Notes under the pieces: generated by a model
The model's input: only the letters and a program-made list of their open reading frames with translations
The model's database searches: none
What the model was told of the DNA's origin: nothing
Source: Cellulomonas sp. PhB150
Lineage (GTDB): Bacteria > Actinomycetota > Actinomycetes > Actinomycetales > Cellulomonadaceae
Length of the DNA stretch: 64,000 nucleotides
Assembly (NCBI RefSeq): GCF_003755175.1
Contig: NZ_RKHX01000006.1
Span: 62,001 to 126,000 of the forward strand
Direction of reading: 5' to 3'
Translations under genes and position numbers: made by a program
Shown here: piece by piece, positions 26,802 to 38,543 of the stretch
Position numbering within the stretch: the stretch's first letter is position 1
How the letters are laid out: each line of letters starts with the position of its first letter

Positions 26802-28313
26802 CTAGCGGGCGGAGCTGGGCTCGGGTGCCCGCAGGGCCTCCGAGACGGGACGAGCGGGGGACGCGATCGAGGACCCGGCGAGGAAGGCCGGGATGCTGGG
26901 AGTGCTGAGCTGCAGCGGGGGCAGGACGGCGGTCGGCGCGGGTCCGGCAGCCACGGCGGGCGTCGCGACGGCGGGAGCCGACGACGAGGCGCGGCGCGAG
27001 CCGCCCCGCGCGTAGTGCGTGACCAGCAGCAGCACGCCGGCGGCGGCGAGGGCGATGAGGATGATCAGCCCCGTGATCGGCGGCACGGTCTCGGCCGGCT
27101 CGGCGGCCGCGGCGGGCTCGTCGGCCGTGACCGGCGCGACCGGAGCGGCGGCGACGACGGTCACGGGGCTCTGCGAGATGACCGTGCCGTCGTAGGCGAC
27201 GACGAAGTTGTGCGCGCCCTCGGGAGCGTCGGCCGGCACGACGACGTCCGTGCTGAAGGCGCCCGCGGCGTCAGTGGTGACCGTGGTGAGCAGGACGGGA
27301 TCGGAGTGCAGCTCGATGTCGAGCGGGGCGTTCGGCGCGTAGCCCGAGCCGGCCAGCGTGACGGTCGCACCGGGCGTGACGTCGCCCGTCCAGGTCAGCG
27401 TGCCGACCACGGACTCGACCGGCGTGCCGACCGTGACCGCCTCGGACGGCGTGGAGGCCGCGGACTCGCCGACCGTGTTCACGGCGCGGACGGCTGCCCG
27501 GTAGCTGCCGTCCGGCAGGTCGGAGAACGTGTACGTGGTGGTGTCGGCGTCGACCTCGGCGCGGTTGTCCCCGCTGAGCTGGACGACATAGCCGGTCACG
27601 CTGTCGAGGTCGACGTCCGCCGACGGCTTCCACGTCACGACGATCGTCGAGCCGTCGACCGTGAGCGTCGGGGTGCCCGGCGCCGTGGGGGCGCCCTCGG
27701 CCACCTTCTCCTCGGGGTCGATCCCGAGGTCGTCGTTCGTCGTGGTCGGCGTCTTGATCGGCGTCTTGGTGCCGGGCGTGGGCGTGGTGCCCGTCGTCTT
27801 GGTGTCCGTCGGGATCGCCAGGCCCTGGGTCGGTGCCTTCGTCGTCGTGCCCGTCGGGGTCTTCGTGGGCGTCTTGGTCGGGGCCTTGGTGGGCTTCGGC
27901 GTCTTGACCGGCGTCGGGGCCTTCGTCGGGCTCGGCGACTTGGTCGGGGTCGACGTCGTCAGGTTGTAGTCCGACGGGAGGTCGTCCTCGTAGAGCACGT
28001 CGCCCGGGTTGCCCTGCCAGATGCCCGTGCTGGCGCTGCTCTGCACGATGCGGCCCTTGTACTTCGGGTTGTTCCCGTCGTACTCGTGGCAGCTGGGGAT
28101 CGGCTGGCAGAACTTGTCCTCGGCGAGGCTGGTGAGCGCGGCGCCCATGTCGTCCTGGAGGCACGGCTGGTCGTCGCCGCCGTCGACCCAGGCGACGGTC
28201 GCGGCCTGGGCCTGGCTGGCCTGGGCGATCGGGAGGCCGACGGTGAGCACGCCGACGACGCCGAACGCGGCAGCCAGGCGAACGCTGCGGGTGAGGTGGG
28301 GGAGAAGGTTCAC
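26802..28313 (-). CDS. Anchored surface protein with Thr/Pro-rich linker and FnIII domain
   Basis: The 503-aa protein starts at GTG 28313 ([18 protein letters not shown]), 37 bases after the symporter stop. A signal peptide ends near residue 38 (AQAAT). The next domain contains four Cys ([18 protein letters not shown]). Then come a TPTK-type linker, a fibronectin type III domain (about 212-300), a further beta domain (about 303-385) and a C-terminal membrane helix (about 405-430) with a cytoplasmic tail. It is probably displayed on the surface. The open frame upstream of 28313 is antisense-like and not coding. Partner or ligand unknown. Confidence 0.7.
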   Translation of the reverse strand: MNLLPHLTRSVRLAAAFGVVGVLTVGLPIAQASQAQAATVAWVDGGDDQPCLQDDMGAALTSLAEDKFCQPIPSCHEYDGNNPKYKGRIVQSSASTGIWQGNPGDVLYEDDLPSDYNLTTSTPTKSPSPTKAPTPVKTPKPTKAPTKTPTKTPTGTTTKAPTQGLAIPTDTKTTGTTPTPGTKTPIKTPTTTNDDLGIDPEEKVAEGAPTAPGTPTLTVDGSTIVVTWKPSADVDLDSVTGYVVQLSGDNRAEVDADTTTYTFSDLPDGSYRAAVRAVNTVGESAASTPSEAVTVGTPVESVVGTLTWTGDVTPGATVTLAGSGYAPNAPLDIELHSDPVLLTTVTTDAAGAFSTDVVVPADAPEGAHNFVVAYDGTVISQSPVTVVAAAPVAPVTADEPAAAAEPAETVPPITGLIILIALAAAGVLLLVTHYARGGSRRASSSAPAVATPAVAAGPAPTAVLPPLQLSTPSIPAFLAGSSIASPARPVSEALRAPEPSSAR

Positions 28314-28350
28314 GATGAGTGGCTTTCTGGGGGAGTGGGCAGGCGGTCGG

Positions 28351-29811
28351 TCAGCGGGCGCCGACGCGCTCGCGCGGGCTGGGTTCGATGGCGCAGGCGC
28401 CGACGGGGAGCGAGCCCCACAGGGCGTCGTCGTCGGACTGCGCTCCGTCCGCGGGGCGGGGCTCGTCGTCCGGGGACGTGAGGGTGAGCGTGGTGACGTC
28501 GGCATCCGGTGCGTCGAAGATCGCGTCGTCGAGGCGCCCTTCCTTGCGGGCGACGATGGTCGCGGCGACCGCGGCGGAGGTGACGTTGTTCGTCGTGCGG
28601 GCCATGTCCGCCAGGGCGCTGATCGGCAGGGTGAGGATGACGACCTCGAGCGGCAGGCCGGCCGCCGCGAGCACCGTCGTCGCCGTGACCGTCGCCGTGC
28701 CGGGGACTCCCGCGGTGCCGATCGAGACGAGCAGGCCGAGGACGACGAGCACGGCGTAGTCGCTGAACCCGTACGGGATGCCGAGCGCGTTGACGGCGTA
28801 GACCGCGAGCAGGATCGGCCAGATGCCGGCGCAGCCGGGCATCCCGATCGTCGTGCCGAGCGGGGCCGTGAAGCCCGCGATCTCGGACGGGACGCCGACG
28901 CGGCTGCGCAGCAGGCTCGTGGTGAGCGGCAGCGTGCCGGCGCTGCTCTGCGTGCTGAACGCCGTCACCTGCGCGGGCAGGATCTTGCGGAAGAAGGCGA
29001 CCGGGCTCACGTTGGCCGAGGTCCGCAGGAACACGCCGTTGACGAGGTACGTGTGCGCGAAGCACACGACGAACGCGACGACGAGCAGCGTGAACAGCGG
29101 CCACAGCTGGCTCGTGTCGGCCGAGACCGTCGAGGTGAACGAGGCCGTCAGTGCGAGCACCGCGTACGGGGTGAGGCTGATGACGAAGCCGACGGCGCGG
29201 TAGATGATCTCGCGCACGGCCTCGACGAGGGCCTTGAACGGGGCGACCTTCTGCGGGGCCTTGTCCGCGATGACCGAGCAGGAGACGGCCACGAGGATGC
29301 TCACGAGGATGATCGGGATGATGTTGTTCTCGGAGATGTCCTTGACGATGTTCGTCGGGAAGAAGCCGATGAGCACGTCCGTGAACGGCTTCTGGATGGA
29401 GTCGAGCGACCGCGTGTCCACGTCCGTCGCGAGGTGAGCGCCCTTGCCGAGGCCGACGAGCAGGGCCGTGCCCAGCGCGAGGAAGATCGCGACCAGGTTG
29501 AGGCTGAGCAGCCAGTAGACCGACCGTCCGCCGATCGTCTTGAGCTGCGCCGTCGACCCGAGCGACGTGATGCTCGACAGGATCGAGACGATCACGAGGG
29601 GCGCGACGATCGTCAGCAGCAGGTTGACGTAGATCCGGCCGATCGGCTGCACGTACTCGACGTGGTCGCGGAAGACGACGCCGACGGCGATGCCGAGGAA
29701 CAGGCCGATGAACGTCAGCACGCTGAAGTTCACGCGCTTGCGGGCGAGGGTGAAGATGCCGGCGAACAGGCCGAAGGTGACAGCGAGTGCGGTCGCGTCC
29801 CAGACGTTCAT
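28351..29811 (-). CDS. Dicarboxylate/amino acid:cation symporter, cystine-type (TcyP-like)
   Basis: The 486-aa membrane protein of the DAACS (SLC1-like) family has eight transmembrane helices and two re-entrant loops. The HP1 loop carries [13 protein letters not shown] and the later TM7/HP2 region [11 protein letters not shown] and TAGVPGTA. The N-terminus ([26 protein letters not shown]) resembles L-cystine symporters (TcyP/YdjN) more than DctA. The acidic 55-residue C-terminal tail is longer than usual. It heads a three-gene minus-strand operon with two exported proteins. Confidence 0.8.
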   Translation of the reverse strand: MNVWDATALAVTFGLFAGIFTLARKRVNFSVLTFIGLFLGIAVGVVFRDHVEYVQPIGRIYVNLLLTIVAPLVIVSILSSITSLGSTAQLKTIGGRSVYWLLSLNLVAIFLALGTALLVGLGKGAHLATDVDTRSLDSIQKPFTDVLIGFFPTNIVKDISENNIIPIILVSILVAVSCSVIADKAPQKVAPFKALVEAVREIIYRAVGFVISLTPYAVLALTASFTSTVSADTSQLWPLFTLLVVAFVVCFAHTYLVNGVFLRTSANVSPVAFFRKILPAQVTAFSTQSSAGTLPLTTSLLRSRVGVPSEIAGFTAPLGTTIGMPGCAGIWPILLAVYAVNALGIPYGFSDYAVLVVLGLLVSIGTAGVPGTATVTATTVLAAAGLPLEVVILTLPISALADMARTTNNVTSAAVAATIVARKEGRLDDAIFDAPDADVTTLTLTSPDDEPRPADGAQSDDDALWGSLPVGACAIEPSPRERVGAR

Positions 29812-30312
29812 GGGGGTGCTCCGATCATGCGAGGGTCACCCCAGGGACCGGTCAACGGTCGAGGGGGTGCCCTCCGGGGGACTGAGGGATGTCGGGCGCG
29901 GGTGCAGAAGACCTCGCGCCGGAGAGACGACGTGCGATCAGGCGGTGGTGCAGCGACATCGATTCGGTCGGTGCTTGCCTGCGGGCCTCACGTCGGTGCT
30001 CCTCGTGGTCTCCGTGCTTGTCGTCGTGCGGCGCACGACGACCTGGTCGTCACCCGGGGCACCCCGCCACGGACGGAGGGTTGCCGGTCTCCCAGCCGGG
30101 GCTTGGCGGAGACACTCGTGACCTATTTGCTGACCATATCAGTCGGCTTTTCGAACGAATTTCTACCGGTCTCCGCAGGTCAGGGTCAACATCGCTCGGC
30201 GAATGACCAGGATCTGAGACAGGGTTCACCCGAATGGCGGAACAACGCTCACGAAGGGAGGGGGTTCGCCGATGGGTGGCTCAGACCGTCCGCCTCGTCC
30301 CTGGAGCCCTCG
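29812..30312. other. Divergent intergenic region
   Basis: These 501 bases separate the symporter (minus) from the MCP gene (plus) and must hold both promoters. A local AT-rich dip at about 30118-30165 is the most likely promoter area. An imperfect GACCGGTCAACGGTC palindrome lies near 29848. I could not support a riboswitch or a flagellar-sigma promoter here. Confidence 0.4.
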
Positions 30313-31926
30313 ATGTCCGCCCTCCGCCGCCTGCGCCTCGGCGCTCGACTGCTCACGCTGTGCACCGTCGCGATCCTCGCGCTCGTCGCGGTGGGCTCGG
30401 TCGGGCTCTGGGCGACCCAGCACCAGCGCGACCTCCTCGACGAGTACCAGGCGCTGCGCGCAGCGTCCGACGCCGCGCAGGAGCAGCGCTACCTCGACAA
30501 CGACCTGTCGGGCTGGCAGGGCTGGGTCTTCATGGACGTCCTGAAGATCGGGCCCGACGCGGCCACCCAGCCGGACTCGGACAACATGGCCGGCATGACC
30601 GAGTCGCTCGGCCAGCTGAAGTCCACGCTCGCCGAGTTCGACACGAGCGCGCTGAACGACGCCGAGAAGGCGTCCGTGCAGGACCTGCGCGCCGACGCCG
30701 CGTCCTACGAGGACCAGACCGACCAGATGATCGCGCTCGTCGGCTCCGACAGCCCGACGGCGCTCGACGACGCGTACGACCTGCTGCAGGGGCCGCTGTC
30801 CGACACGTGGGCGACGATGCTCGACCACACCCAGGCGCTCGCGGACAGCCTGTCCGCGCGGTCCGACCAGGCGGCCGCGGACATGCGGTCCGCGTCCGAC
30901 ACCGCGCGCCGGCTCATCGTCACGGTCGGGCTCGTCGGGCTGCTGCTCGTGGGGCTGGTCGGTGTCGGCATCACGCGGTCCGTGACGCGCCCGCTCGCCG
31001 CGTGCGTGGCGGCGCTGCGGCGCGTCGCGGGCGGTGACCTGACGGTGCGGGTCGACGACGACAGCCGCGACGAGGTGGGGGACCTGTCCCGTGCGCTCGA
31101 CGCGACGACCCTCGCACTGCGGGCCACCCTCCAGGAGGTCGTCGCGTCGGCGCACGGGGTCGAGGCCGCGTCCGTCGACCTGTCGGCGACCAGCGACGAG
31201 ATGCGCGGCGGGGTGCAGACGACCGCTGACCACGCGACGAGCTCGGCGGCCGCGGCCACGCAGGTCGCCGCCAACGTCGGGGCCGTCGCCGCGGCCAACG
31301 AGCAGATGGGCCAGTCGAGCCGGGAGATCGCGGCGTCGGCGACGGCCGCCGCGCAGGTCGTCGCGCGGGCCGTCGAGATCGCGGGTGGGGCGAGCGGCGC
31401 GGTGGGCAGCCTCGCGCGCTCGTCGGCCAAGATCAGCGAGGTCGTCGACCTCATCGCGCAGATCGCGGCGCAGACCAAGCTCCTCGCGCTCAACGCGCAG
31501 ATCGAGGCGGCCCGCGCGGGCGAGGCGGGCAAGGGCTTCGCGGTCGTCGCCGAGGAGGTCAAGAGCCTCGCGGAGGAGGCGGAGCGCGCGGCGGCCGACA
31601 TCTACCGCAGCATCGCGGCCGTCCAGGCGGACGCGAGCGCGACCGAGGCCGGCATCGGCGAGGTCTCGGCAGTCATCTCCCAGGCCAACGACTACCAGGC
31701 GACCATCGCGGCGGCCGTCGAGCAGCAGAGCGCGACAACGGCCGAGATGGGCCGCTCGCTCACCGACGCCGCCTCCGGCGCGGACAGCATCGCCCGCTCG
31801 GTGTCGACCGTCGCCCGCACCGCGGGCGAGACGCGCACCAACGCGGACAAGACCGCGCAGGCCGCGGACGACCTGCGCGGGACGGCCGAGCGGCTGACCG
31901 CCGCGGTCGCGACGTTCTCGATGTAG
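30313..31926 (+). CDS. Methyl-accepting chemotaxis protein
   Basis: The 537-aa transmembrane chemoreceptor has TM1 at about 12-32, an extracellular four-helix-bundle-like sensor (33-198), TM2 at about 201-222, a HAMP domain with [23 protein letters not shown], and a signalling domain. The hairpin tip is [32 protein letters not shown], where Lys replaces the usual Asn after QT. No CheR-tethering pentapeptide is visible at the end. ATG 30313 is chosen; the frame stays open far upstream but without coding character there. It implies a motile organism. The ligand is unknown. Confidence 0.9.
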   Translation: MSALRRLRLGARLLTLCTVAILALVAVGSVGLWATQHQRDLLDEYQALRAASDAAQEQRYLDNDLSGWQGWVFMDVLKIGPDAATQPDSDNMAGMTESLGQLKSTLAEFDTSALNDAEKASVQDLRADAASYEDQTDQMIALVGSDSPTALDDAYDLLQGPLSDTWATMLDHTQALADSLSARSDQAAADMRSASDTARRLIVTVGLVGLLLVGLVGVGITRSVTRPLAACVAALRRVAGGDLTVRVDDDSRDEVGDLSRALDATTLALRATLQEVVASAHGVEAASVDLSATSDEMRGGVQTTADHATSSAAAATQVAANVGAVAAANEQMGQSSREIAASATAAAQVVARAVEIAGGASGAVGSLARSSAKISEVVDLIAQIAAQTKLLALNAQIEAARAGEAGKGFAVVAEEVKSLAEEAERAAADIYRSIAAVQADASATEAGIGEVSAVISQANDYQATIAAAVEQQSATTAEMGRSLTDAASGADSIARSVSTVARTAGETRTNADKTAQAADDLRGTAERLTAAVATFSM

Positions 31927-31929
31927 CCG

Positions 31930-32232
31930 CTACTCGACGACCTTGACGTCCTTCCAGAACGCCACGTAGTTCGAGAAGTCCTTGCCGACGCGCTCGAACG
32001 AGCCCGGGTACGGGTCGGGGTAGCGCCACGCGACGTCGGTCAGCGTCTCGCCGTCGACCGTGACGTTGAGGTACTGGCACACGCCCTTCCACGGGCACGT
32101 GTACGGCGTCGGGCTGGTCGAGATGAGCTCGTCGTTGACGCTCGCGGGCGGGAAGTACCAGTTGCCCTCGATCTTGATCAGGTCGCTCTCGGGCGCCTCG
32201 GCGACGATCGTGTCGCCCACCACTGCCTTCAT
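31930..32232 (-). CDS. DUF427 family protein
   Basis: The 100-aa protein matches the small beta-barrel DUF427 family: MKAVVGDTIVAEAPES, EGNWYFPPASV, TPYTCPWKGVCQYLNV and DVAWRYPDPYPG. A GGAGGA site lies five bases before the ATG. It converges on the MCP gene with only three bases between the stops. The biochemical role of the family is not established. Confidence 0.9.
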   Translation of the reverse strand: MKAVVGDTIVAEAPESDLIKIEGNWYFPPASVNDELISTSPTPYTCPWKGVCQYLNVTVDGETLTDVAWRYPDPYPGSFERVGKDFSNYVAFWKDVKVVE

Positions 32233-32564
32233 CGGGTCCTCCAGCCGGTTCGGTGCTGCCAGTGTTCACCTGGGCGCGGGAGTCCGCACGGGCTCGTGGG
32301 ACTGAGGGCCCTCTCGGCGTGCCGCCCTCTCTTCGTCGCGTCAGGATGGGCGGCCCGCCGGGTCGAGATGGCGCAGAGGGGTGTCGTGTGCCGCTCGATC
32401 GGCGTAATGTCGCCGACGCCCGGAATTGCTCGGGCAAGCGATGGGCGACGGGCCTCGGGTCCGAACAGGGACGGACCTAGCGTTCCCGACACTTTGATCG
32501 AACGCCACGGGCAGGGCGAGTCGGACGATGGTGCACGCCCTGCCATGACCGCAGGGGCGCTGCG
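32233..32564. other. Divergent intergenic region
   Basis: These 332 bases lie between the DUF427 gene (minus) and the coiled-coil membrane protein gene (plus). No tRNA, hairpin or further gene is recognised. Short open frames on both strands look non-coding. Confidence 0.45.
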
Positions 32565-33305
32565 ATGTCTGGAAGCCAATTCACCCCTCCGCCTGGCTGG
32601 CCGCCCGTTCCGAAGGGCTGGCATCCGCCGCCGGGATGGAAGCCGGATCCGTCATGGCCGGCCGCGCCTGAAGGCTGGGACTTCTACCCGACCGGTGCAC
32701 CGTCGGGGGCCGAACCCGCCGTGCGTCCGGTTCCCGATTCCGCGACGGCTCCTGTCGTCCCGATCAAGGCGGACAAGCCCAGGCCACGTTGGCTGATTCC
32801 AACCATCGCAGCGGCCGTGGCCTTCATCATCGGAATCGCTGTGGGTGCCGCAGGCGGAGGCGACACGTCGAGCGACGACGCGGGTGCGCAACCGGCTCCG
32901 ACGGTGACGGAGACGGAGACGGAGACGGTGACCCTGGACCCGACGACGGCGCAGCAGGCGGAGTTCGACAAGCAGTCGAAGTCTCTCGACGAGCGCGAGT
33001 CCGATCTCGATGCGAGAGAGAAGGAGCTCGACAAGCGCGAGAAGTCGCTGGACAAGACAGAGGCTTCTCTCGAGAAGAACACGATCCCAGGTGACGGGAC
33101 GTATCTCGTCGGGGAAGACATCAAGGCTGGCACCTACATCAGCAACGACAACTCGGGGTGCTACTGGGCCAGGCTCAGCGGCACTGGCGGTGACCTGGGT
33201 GACATCATCGCGAACGGAAACGAGGAAGGTCGTGCGATCGTGACGATCAAGGCGAGTGACGAGGCGTTCGAGACCAGCGGCTGCGCCGACTGGCACAAGA
33301 AGTAG
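32565..33305 (+). CDS. Membrane protein with Pro/Trp-rich N-terminus and coiled coil
   Basis: The 246-aa protein starts with a PPPGWPPVPKGWHPPPGW repeat-like tract typical of actinobacterial adaptor tails. It has one membrane helix (about 77-96), a TETETETV linker, an acidic/basic heptad coiled coil (about 126-175, LDERESDLDAREKELDKREKSLDK) and a C-terminal domain (GDGTYLVGEDIKAGTYISND). The last domain is seen in secreted actinobacterial proteins of unknown role. Codon use is less GC-biased than its neighbours. Topology suggests a cytoplasmic Pro-rich tail and an exported coiled coil. Function unknown. Confidence 0.75.
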   Translation: MSGSQFTPPPGWPPVPKGWHPPPGWKPDPSWPAAPEGWDFYPTGAPSGAEPAVRPVPDSATAPVVPIKADKPRPRWLIPTIAAAVAFIIGIAVGAAGGGDTSSDDAGAQPAPTVTETETETVTLDPTTAQQAEFDKQSKSLDERESDLDAREKELDKREKSLDKTEASLEKNTIPGDGTYLVGEDIKAGTYISNDNSGCYWARLSGTGGDLGDIIANGNEEGRAIVTIKASDEAFETSGCADWHKK

Positions 33306-33448
33306 GTGACCAACTCGCAGGCGTGCGATCAAGGTCTCGCCGCCCCGGCGCTGCCTCAGCTAGGAGCACCGCAGGCAGCGCTCGGCCTCAGGCCACAAGG
33401 CTGCCGTGGCATCGGCGAGGCTCAGCGGGTACCGCTCGTTCGCGCGAG

Positions 33449-35122
<1,674 letters not shown>

Positions 35123-35243
35123 GTCCCTATCGTCCCATCGACCACTGACACAACCTCGAACGTCTGTTCGATACGTCGGGGGTCGACAGGGGACTGGATC
35201 GGTGCCACCTTGAATGGGCCCAGTGCCTTCGAGAGGTCAGCTC

Positions 35244-35366
35244 ATGAAGAAGCGCAGCATCGCCATCGTCCTCGCCCTGGCCGCACTGACAGGGTTCGCC
35301 GGCGCCACGTCAGCGTCCGCAAGCGCCGGGCACGTCATCGCCAGCCCGTGCTGCAAGGCGACCTAA
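35244..35366 (+). CDS. Small secreted peptide with C-terminal Cys-Cys
   Basis: The 40-aa frame begins MKKRSIAIVLALAALTGFAG, a textbook Sec signal peptide with two Lys, a hydrophobic core and AxA sites (ASASA). It ends ...ASPCCKAT. A GAGAGG ribosome site lies seven bases before the ATG. The mature peptide would be only about 10-15 residues with two adjacent Cys. The 3' end overlaps the end of the convergent HxlR gene by four bases. Either it is a genuine micro-peptide or the remnant start of a longer secreted protein whose body was lost. Confidence 0.55.
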   Translation: MKKRSIAIVLALAALTGFAGATSASASAGHVIASPCCKAT

Positions 35367-35731
35367 GAGCGCGAGTCGAACGACGACCGGCTCGCCTCGA
35401 TCGTCGGCCCGTTCGCCACGGCCCAGCTCGCCAGCGCCAGCGCGGGCTCGATCAGCGTCGTCCCGGTGTCGGTGAGCGCGTACTCCACCCGCGGCGGAAC
35501 CTCGGCGTAGGCGGTGCGGACGACGAGCCCGTCGCGCTCGAGATGGCGCAGGGTCAGCGAGAGCATGCGCTGAGAGACGCCCGGGATGCTGCGCTGCAGC
35601 TCGGTGAACCGCATCCGCCCGCGCTGCAGGGTGCTGACGACGAGCAGCGTCCACTTGTCGCAGATCCGGTCCAGCACGGAGCGGATCATCGGGCCGGCCT
35701 CGCCGTGCACGACGCACAGGCTGTCGTTCAT
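35363..35731 (-). CDS. HxlR-family transcriptional regulator
   Basis: The 122-aa winged-helix regulator has the HxlR signature CDKWTLLVVSTLQRGRMRFTELQRSIPGVSQRMLSLTLRHLE split over residues 24-64, with RVEYALTDTG as the wing. A Cys near residue 6 could sense oxidants or aldehydes, as in HypR/YodB-like members. Met at 35731 is preferred to the one ten codons upstream. It is divergent from a DoxX-type gene and probably controls it, with a 14-bp palindrome in between. Confidence 0.85.
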   Translation of the reverse strand: MNDSLCVVHGEAGPMIRSVLDRICDKWTLLVVSTLQRGRMRFTELQRSIPGVSQRMLSLTLRHLERDGLVVRTAYAEVPPRVEYALTDTGTTLIEPALALASWAVANGPTIEASRSSFDSRS

Positions 35732-35755
35732 GGAGGTCACCGTCCTGTGAGTAGC

Positions 35756-35769
35756 GCACACGCGTGTGC
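35756..35769. promoter_or_regulatory. Palindrome between HxlR and DoxX genes
   Basis: GCACACGCGTGTGC is a perfect 14-bp palindrome, 24 bases upstream of the HxlR start and 67 upstream of the DoxX start. It is a reasonable operator for the dimeric HxlR protein. Confidence 0.5.
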
Positions 35770-35836
35770 CTTATGTAGGCCGTCTCCCGGTCACGCATGA
35801 TGCGGTTGCTCACAAAGAGTAACCATGGAGGTGAAG

Positions 35837-36202
35837 ATGACCGTCGCGTACTGGATCGTCGCGGGACTGCTCGCGCTGACGTACCTCGCATCGGGCGGGA
35901 TCAAGATCGTGCTGCCGGCCGAGAAGCTCCTCGCGATGTGGCCCTGGACCGGTGACCTGCGGCTGCGCACGGTGCGGCTGATCGGGACGCTCGAGGTCCT
36001 CGGCGCGCTCGGCCTCGTCCTGCCGCGGCTGACCGGGATCGCCGAGTGGCTGTCGGTGGTGGCTGCCGTCGGCCTCGTCGTCGTCCCGCTGGGCGGGCTC
36101 GCCCTGCACGTCCGTCGGGGCGAGGGTTCGCAGACGGTGCCGAACGTGGTGCTCGCCGTCCTGGCCGCGGTCGCAGCCTGGCTGGGCGCCGCCACGCTCT
36201 GA
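35837..36202 (+). CDS. DoxX-family membrane protein
   Basis: The 121-aa protein has four hydrophobic helices and the DoxX-like start YWIVAGLLALTYLASGGIKI. The ATG at 35837 is chosen because GGAGG lies five bases upstream; an ATG at 35825 would include that ribosome site in the coding sequence. The DoxX family is a quinone-linked or redox-associated membrane group whose function varies. Pairing with a divergent HxlR regulator is common and suggests a stress-induced role. Confidence 0.8.
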   Translation: MTVAYWIVAGLLALTYLASGGIKIVLPAEKLLAMWPWTGDLRLRTVRLIGTLEVLGALGLVLPRLTGIAEWLSVVAAVGLVVVPLGGLALHVRRGEGSQTVPNVVLAVLAAVAAWLGAATL

Positions 36203-36216
36203 CGCGAGGGGCAGGC

Positions 36217-36228
36217 GGATATCGTTAT
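36217..36228. promoter_or_regulatory. GATA-TATC inverted repeat before the GH51 gene
   Basis: GATATCGTTATC has 4-bp arms around TCGT, 36 bases before the arabinofuranosidase start. It could be an operator for a sugar-responsive regulator. The evidence is symmetry only. Confidence 0.3.
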
Positions 36229-36263
36229 CGAACCTCGACGACGAGCCGACCCCAAGGGAACCG

Positions 36264-37772
36264 ATGACCAGCCACGCCACCGTCCTGCTCCACCCCGGCT
36301 TCCGCGTGGGCACCGTCGACCGCCGGATGTTCGGCACCCTCGTCGAGCACATGGGGCGGTCCGTCTACACGGGCATCTTCGAGCCGGGCCACCCGAGCGC
36401 CGACGAGCACGGGTTCCGCGGGGACGTCGCCGCGCTCACCGCCGAGCTGGGCGTCACGATGGCGCGCTACCCGGGCGGCAACTTCGTCTCCAGCTACGTC
36501 TGGGAGGACGGCGTCGGCCCCGACCGGCCGCCCGTGCTCGACCTCGCGTGGCGGACCGTCGAGCCCAACACGGTGGGCACCGACGAGTTCCTCCAGTGGG
36601 CGGAGCGCAGCGGCATCGAGCCCATGCTCGCGGTGAACCTCGGCACCCGCGGGGTCGAGGCCGCGGCCGCGCTCGTCGAGTACTGCAACGGCGAGGCGGG
36701 GACCCGCTGGGCGGACCTGCGGATCGCGAACGGACGCGAGCGGCCCTACGGCGTGCGGCTGTGGTGCCTCGGCAACGAGATGGACGGTCCCTGGCAGATC
36801 GGGCACAAGAGCGCCGACGAGTACGGCCGGCTGGCCGCCGAGGCCGGCAAGGCGATGAAGCGCGTCGACCCGAGCATCGAGCTGATCGCGTGCGGCTCGT
36901 CGTCGATGGAGATGCCGACCTTCGGCGCGTGGGAGCAGACGGTCCTCGAGCACACCTGGGACGTCGTCGACCACGTCTCGATGCACGCGTACTACCAGGA
37001 GCACGACGGGGACAGGGCCTCGTTCCTCGCCTCCGGCACCGCCGCGGACCGGTTCATCCGCCGTGTCGTCGCCTCGGCCGACGCGGTCGCGGCGCGCAAG
37101 CAGTCGGACCGGCGGCTCACGATCTCGTTCGACGAGTGGAACGTCTGGTACCTCTCGCGCTTCCCCGGCGAGACGAACCTGCCGGTCCAGCGCGACGCCC
37201 CGCGGATCATCGAGGACGTCTACTCGGCGCTCGACGCGGTCGTCGTCGGCGACCTGCTCGTCACGCTGCTCAACCACGCGGACCGCGTACCGCTCGCGTG
37301 CCTGGCGCAGCTGGTCAACGTGATCGCGCCGATCATGACGGAGCCCGGCGGCCCGGCGTGGCGCCAGCCGACGTTCCACCCCTTCGCGACGACCGCTCGG
37401 CTCGCGCGCGGCGAGGCGCTCGACGTCCGGGTCTTCGGCCCGACGATCGCGACGACGAGGCACGGCGAGGTCCCGCTCGTCACCGCAGCCGCCACGATCG
37501 AGGGCGACTCGGTCGCGCTGTTCCTGGTCAACCGCGGGACCGAGGACATCGAGGTCGAGCTCGACCACCCGGGCTCGACGCTCACGCTGGGCGCCGGGGT
37601 CCAGGTCACCGCCGACCACACGCCCGCCGCCCCCGGCCCGGAGCGTGCCGAGGCGGTCGCGGCCGAGCACGTCCGCGCGCTCGACCTCGGCGGAGCCCGG
37701 CACGACGACCGGACCACGATCACCCTGCCGGCGGAGTCGTGGACCGCGCTGCACGGCACGATGGTGTCCTGA
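36264..37772 (+). CDS. GH51 alpha-L-arabinofuranosidase
   Basis: The 502-aa enzyme has a (beta/alpha)8 barrel plus C-terminal beta-sandwich. CLGNEMDGPWQ carries the acid/base Glu172, and SFDEWNVWY carries the nucleophile Glu291. Position and spacing agree with well-studied GH51 enzymes. ARYPGGNFVSSYVWEDGVGP is also typical. No signal peptide, so it acts inside the cell on arabino-oligosaccharides taken up after hemicellulose breakdown. It is not in an operon with a transporter here. Length matches the family. Confidence 0.93.
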   Translation: MTSHATVLLHPGFRVGTVDRRMFGTLVEHMGRSVYTGIFEPGHPSADEHGFRGDVAALTAELGVTMARYPGGNFVSSYVWEDGVGPDRPPVLDLAWRTVEPNTVGTDEFLQWAERSGIEPMLAVNLGTRGVEAAAALVEYCNGEAGTRWADLRIANGRERPYGVRLWCLGNEMDGPWQIGHKSADEYGRLAAEAGKAMKRVDPSIELIACGSSSMEMPTFGAWEQTVLEHTWDVVDHVSMHAYYQEHDGDRASFLASGTAADRFIRRVVASADAVAARKQSDRRLTISFDEWNVWYLSRFPGETNLPVQRDAPRIIEDVYSALDAVVVGDLLVTLLNHADRVPLACLAQLVNVIAPIMTEPGGPAWRQPTFHPFATTARLARGEALDVRVFGPTIATTRHGEVPLVTAAATIEGDSVALFLVNRGTEDIEVELDHPGSTLTLGAGVQVTADHTPAAPGPERAEAVAAEHVRALDLGGARHDDRTTITLPAESWTALHGTMVS

Positions 37773-37814
37773 CCAGGGAATCGACGGAGGGCCGCCCCGC
37801 GTTGCTGTGGTCGA

Positions 37815-38543
37815 ATGGAAGCCGCAGCCCGAGAGGACACGACGATCAGCACCATCGACGAGGCGCTCGACAACCCCGCCTGGCACTCCCTGACCGGTTT
37901 CCACGCACACCTGGCCGAGGGCACCGGCGCGGCCCGCCGCTACCGGCCGACGGTGTCGCCGTTCGTCGGCCTCCGCGACGTCAAGGACCCGCAGGCGTGG
38001 GCCGACCTCGCGGCCCTCGTCGGCCCGGGCCAGGAGGTGCCGATCGCCGGCGGCGCCGAGGAGGTCCCCGACGGCTGGACGCGCGGCTGGACCCTGCCCG
38101 GCGTGCAGATGGTGGGGACGGACCGGCTCGCCGGCGTGCCCGACGACGAGTCTCAGGTGCTCGGTGCCGACGACGTGCCCGACATGCTCGACCTCACCGC
38201 GCGCACCAAGCCCGGCCCGTTCGCGCCCGAGACCTACCTCATGGGCACCTACCGCGGCATCCGCCGCGAGGGACGCCTGGTCGCGATGGCGGGGGAGCGG
38301 CTGCGGCCCGGCGGCGCCACCGAGGTCAGCGCGGTCTGCACCGACGAGGCGGTCCGCGGGCAAGGGCTCGCGTCGCGCCTCGTGCTGGCGGTCGCGCACG
38401 GCATCCGGGCGCGCGGCGAGCTGCCGATCCTGCACGCCGCGGGCGCCAACGAGGGCGCGATCCGGCTCTACCGCTCGCTCGGGTTCGAGATCCGCAAGCA
38501 GGTCGTGTTCGGCAGCGTCCACACCCCTGCGGCGCGGCCGTGA
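37815..38543 (+). CDS. GNAT-family N-acetyltransferase
   Basis: The 242-aa protein has a GNAT domain in its C-terminal half. VSAVCTDEAVRGQGLASRL contains the acetyl-CoA pyrophosphate loop (RGQGLA), and LHAAGANEGAIRLYRSLGF is the usual end of the fold. The N-terminal 100 residues are less conserved, as in FR47-like proteins. The stop overlaps the GTG of the Nudix gene by four bases, so the pair is coupled. Substrate unknown. Confidence 0.85.
   Translation: MEAAAREDTTISTIDEALDNPAWHSLTGFHAHLAEGTGAARRYRPTVSPFVGLRDVKDPQAWADLAALVGPGQEVPIAGGAEEVPDGWTRGWTLPGVQMVGTDRLAGVPDDESQVLGADDVPDMLDLTARTKPGPFAPETYLMGTYRGIRREGRLVAMAGERLRPGGATEVSAVCTDEAVRGQGLASRLVLAVAHGIRARGELPILHAAGANEGAIRLYRSLGFEIRKQVVFGSVHTPAARP

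Noticed and set aside
23507-26908. 1133-residue plus-strand frame opposite the Ig-repeat protein
   Set aside because: Composition is that of antisense to a Val/Thr/Lys repeat gene; the minus strand has a signal peptide and domains.
29850-30000. Riboswitch (glycine or c-di-GMP class) before the MCP gene
   Set aside because: A few GGAGAGAC-like words but no matching stems or conserved core.
28009-30312. In-frame extension upstream of the MCP start
   Set aside because: Antisense to the symporter gene, with no membrane or sensor features; MCPs start with TM1 as at 30313.
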